Assembly (NCBI GenBank): GCA_002591625.1
Contig: PCDB01000025.1
Coordinates: 7,947-24,101, forward strand
From: Porticoccaceae bacterium
Lineage (GTDB): Bacteria > Pseudomonadota > Gammaproteobacteria > Pseudomonadales > Porticoccaceae
DNA length: 16,155 nt
Reading direction: 5' to 3'
Part shown: positions 15,457 to 16,155 of the stretch, piece after piece
Layout of the letters: every line of letters starts with the position of its first letter
Position numbering within the stretch: position 1 is the stretch's first letter
Position numbers and translations under genes: made by a program
The notes under the pieces: generated by a model
Seen by the model: the letters and a program-made list of their open reading frames with translations, nothing else
Told to the model about the DNA's origin: nothing
Database searches by the model: none

Positions 15457-15533
15457 GGGCCCATAGCTCAGTTGGTCAGAGCAGTCGACTCATAATCGAT
15501 TGGTCGTAGGTTCAAGTCCTACTGGGCCCACCA
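15457..15533 (+). tRNA. tRNA with CAU anticodon, probably tRNA-Ile2 (lysidine-modified)
   Basis: A full cloverleaf with encoded CCA: acceptor GGGCCCA pairs with TGGGCCC, D-stem GCTC/GAGC, anticodon stem GTCGA/TCGAT around loop CTCATAA (CAT at 15491-15493), and T-stem GTAGG/CCTAC around TTCAAGT. It is not the initiator, because the first acceptor pair G1-C72 is formed. C4-G69 and C5-G68 pairs, the overall likeness to E. coli ileX and the place next to rpoD favour Ile2, whose C34 is changed to lysidine by TilS so that it reads AUA. Elongator tRNA-Met is the alternative. Confidence 0.9.
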
Positions 15534-15558
15534 CTTAACCTATTGTAGCACAGAGGTA

Positions 15559-15588
15559 TTTTACATCGGTCTACTTAAAGCTGTAAAA
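15559..15588. repeat. Inverted repeat TTTTACA-N16-TGTAAAA
   Basis: Two perfect seven-base arms (15559-15565 and 15582-15588) stand 26 bases after the tRNA. They could be an operator for a dimeric regulator or an RNA stem. No regulator gene is visible nearby. Confidence 0.3.
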
Positions 15589-15601
15589 AATGGGCTAGTG
15601 G

Positions 15602-15615
15602 AACCAACGGTTTTT
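15602..15615 (+). terminator. Short AACC/GGTT hairpin with T run after the tRNA
   Basis: AACC (15602-15605), a three-base loop, GGTT (15609-15612), then more T to 15615; two outer G-U pairs may add to the stem. It could end the rpoD-tRNA transcript but is weak. Confidence 0.25.
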
Positions 15616-15654
15616 GGGCGGCCTTCTAACCTCCTACTTATTACGTTATGTCAC

Positions 15655-15682
15655 CCCCGCTTATGATCGATGATCATAGGGG
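15655..15682. repeat. Strong hairpin/palindrome containing GATC sites
   Basis: TATGATC (15662-15668) and GATCATA (15672-15678) form a perfect seven-pair stem with a three-base loop; beyond a three-base bulge, CCCC (15655-15658) pairs with GGGG (15679-15682). Three GATC sites fall within 21 bases. There is no T run, so it is not a simple terminator. Confidence 0.4.
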
Positions 15683-15693
15683 ATCAGTGGACA

Positions 15694-15719
15694 CAACAAT
15701 CAAAAGTTGTTGGGGTTTT
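15694..15719 (+). terminator. Terminator-like hairpin before the small membrane protein gene
   Basis: CAACAAT (15694-15700) pairs with GTTGTTG (15706-15712) around a CAAAA loop, with one T-G pair, followed by GGGTTTT. The stem is AT-rich, so termination would be inefficient. Confidence 0.35.
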
Positions 15720-15761
15720 ACTGGCCTTGAATTCTGACCTAAATTTAACCGTATAAAGACT

Positions 15762-15995
15762 ATGGATGAACTCCAAGAAAAATTTCGCAAACTTGTCATC
15801 TTCGTGCTCTATGCTTTTGCCGGAGTCTGGATCTCGATCGTCATTCAAGAAGTGATTCATACCAAGGGATATTTCCCAACGGTCGGTTTCGTTATCATCC
15901 TTTTTATATGTAGTTTATGCTTAATTCCTCACTACTTCATAAATAAGAAATTGAAAAAGAAGAAGGTCGGGGAAGAGGACAATGCCAACGAATGA
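15762..15995 (+). CDS. Small two-helix membrane protein of unknown function
   Basis: I do not recognise this 77-residue protein. It has a short charged N-terminus, one hydrophobic helix (about 11-29), a short polar turn (VIHTKGYFPT), a second helix (about 39-57), then a lysine-rich stretch (62-68) and an acidic tail. The pattern predicts a hairpin in the inner membrane with both ends in the cytoplasm. No Shine-Dalgarno site precedes the ATG. TATAAA lies only five bases before it and a TTGAAT 19 bases further up, so either the promoter is elsewhere or translation begins with almost no leader. It follows the tRNA by 228 bases and is probably a separate unit. Coding is supported by the coherent membrane pattern, not by any homology I can name. 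Confidence 0.6.
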   Translation: MDELQEKFRKLVIFVLYAFAGVWISIVIQEVIHTKGYFPTVGFVIILFICSLCLIPHYFINKKLKKKKVGEEDNANE

Positions 15996-16126
15996 CGCGA
16001 TATGCGCTTTGATTGGCGAGCTATCCGGCCGCTGAAATATATGCGCACCTGCGACTGCTGCACATGCACATGTTGCTCGAAACAGATTTTGCATACCCTC
16101 TAATTCCGCCTACGCCATCTTCTCAA

Positions 16127-16149
16127 GGCCCTGTGGGACCCGTTTTTTT
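16127..16149 (+). terminator. Intrinsic terminator near the right edge
   Basis: GGCCC (16127-16131), a TGT loop, then GGG and CC with one bulged A (16135-16140) form a five-pair stem followed by CG and seven T (16143-16149). The polarity suits a plus-strand transcript such as that of the small membrane protein gene, whose stop lies 131 bases upstream. Confidence 0.5.
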
Positions 16150-16155
16150 ATGTGG

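Noticed and set aside
1..16155. Mobile elements, CRISPR arrays, toxin-antitoxin pairs or defence genes
   Set aside because: No transposase, integrase, regular repeat-spacer array or defence domain was found; all large frames are housekeeping genes.

Overview
The window looks like ordinary chromosome from a gammaproteobacterium. It has moderate, slightly AT-leaning base composition by eye, and every recognisable gene is housekeeping. The block tsaD / rpsU-yqeY-dnaG-rpoD, with cca, folK and folB beside it, matches the arrangement known from Pseudomonas-type gammaproteobacteria. E. coli shares the cca-folB-tsaD-rpsU-dnaG-rpoD part, with ileX near rpoD. A complete System I cytochrome c maturation cluster points to a respiring organism. 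I cannot place it below class; an uncultured marine lineage is only a guess.

Region 1 (1-6275, minus strand) is the ccm operon read leftwards: ccmA, B, C, D, E, F, G, H and the start of ccmI, which runs off the left edge. Spacing is tight. Four-base stop/start overlaps occur at ccmC/D, ccmF/G and ccmH/I. The products export and attach haem to CcmE (CcmABCD, CcmE), keep apocytochrome cysteines reduced (CcmG, CcmH) and ligate haem (CcmF, CcmH, CcmI). A divergent intergenic region (6276-6503) holds an extended -10 for ccmA and a -10 for cca.

Region 2 (6504-10476) holds cca and a PTR1-like pteridine reductase on the plus strand. These converge on a minus-strand tsaD-folB-folK operon whose three genes overlap. 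Folate synthesis (FolB, FolK) and pterin reduction thus lie side by side, with tRNA processing genes (cca, tsaD) around them. The plsY gene often found between folB and tsaD is absent here.

Region 3 (10477-15533) starts with a promoter region between tsaD and rpsU, then the macromolecular synthesis block: rpsU (bS21), a hairpin terminator, yqeY, dnaG, a clear internal promoter, rpoD, and a CAU-anticodon tRNA 24 bases after rpoD that I read as tRNA-Ile2.

Region 4 (15534-16155) has a dyad-rich non-coding stretch, one small unrecognised two-helix membrane protein, and a terminator-like hairpin at the right edge.

I do not see an undescribed multi-gene system. The points most worth a second look are an A9 slippage-prone run in dnaG just before its helicase-binding domain, a degenerate HD motif in Cca, direct repeats on the tsaD promoter, and the structured region after the tRNA.
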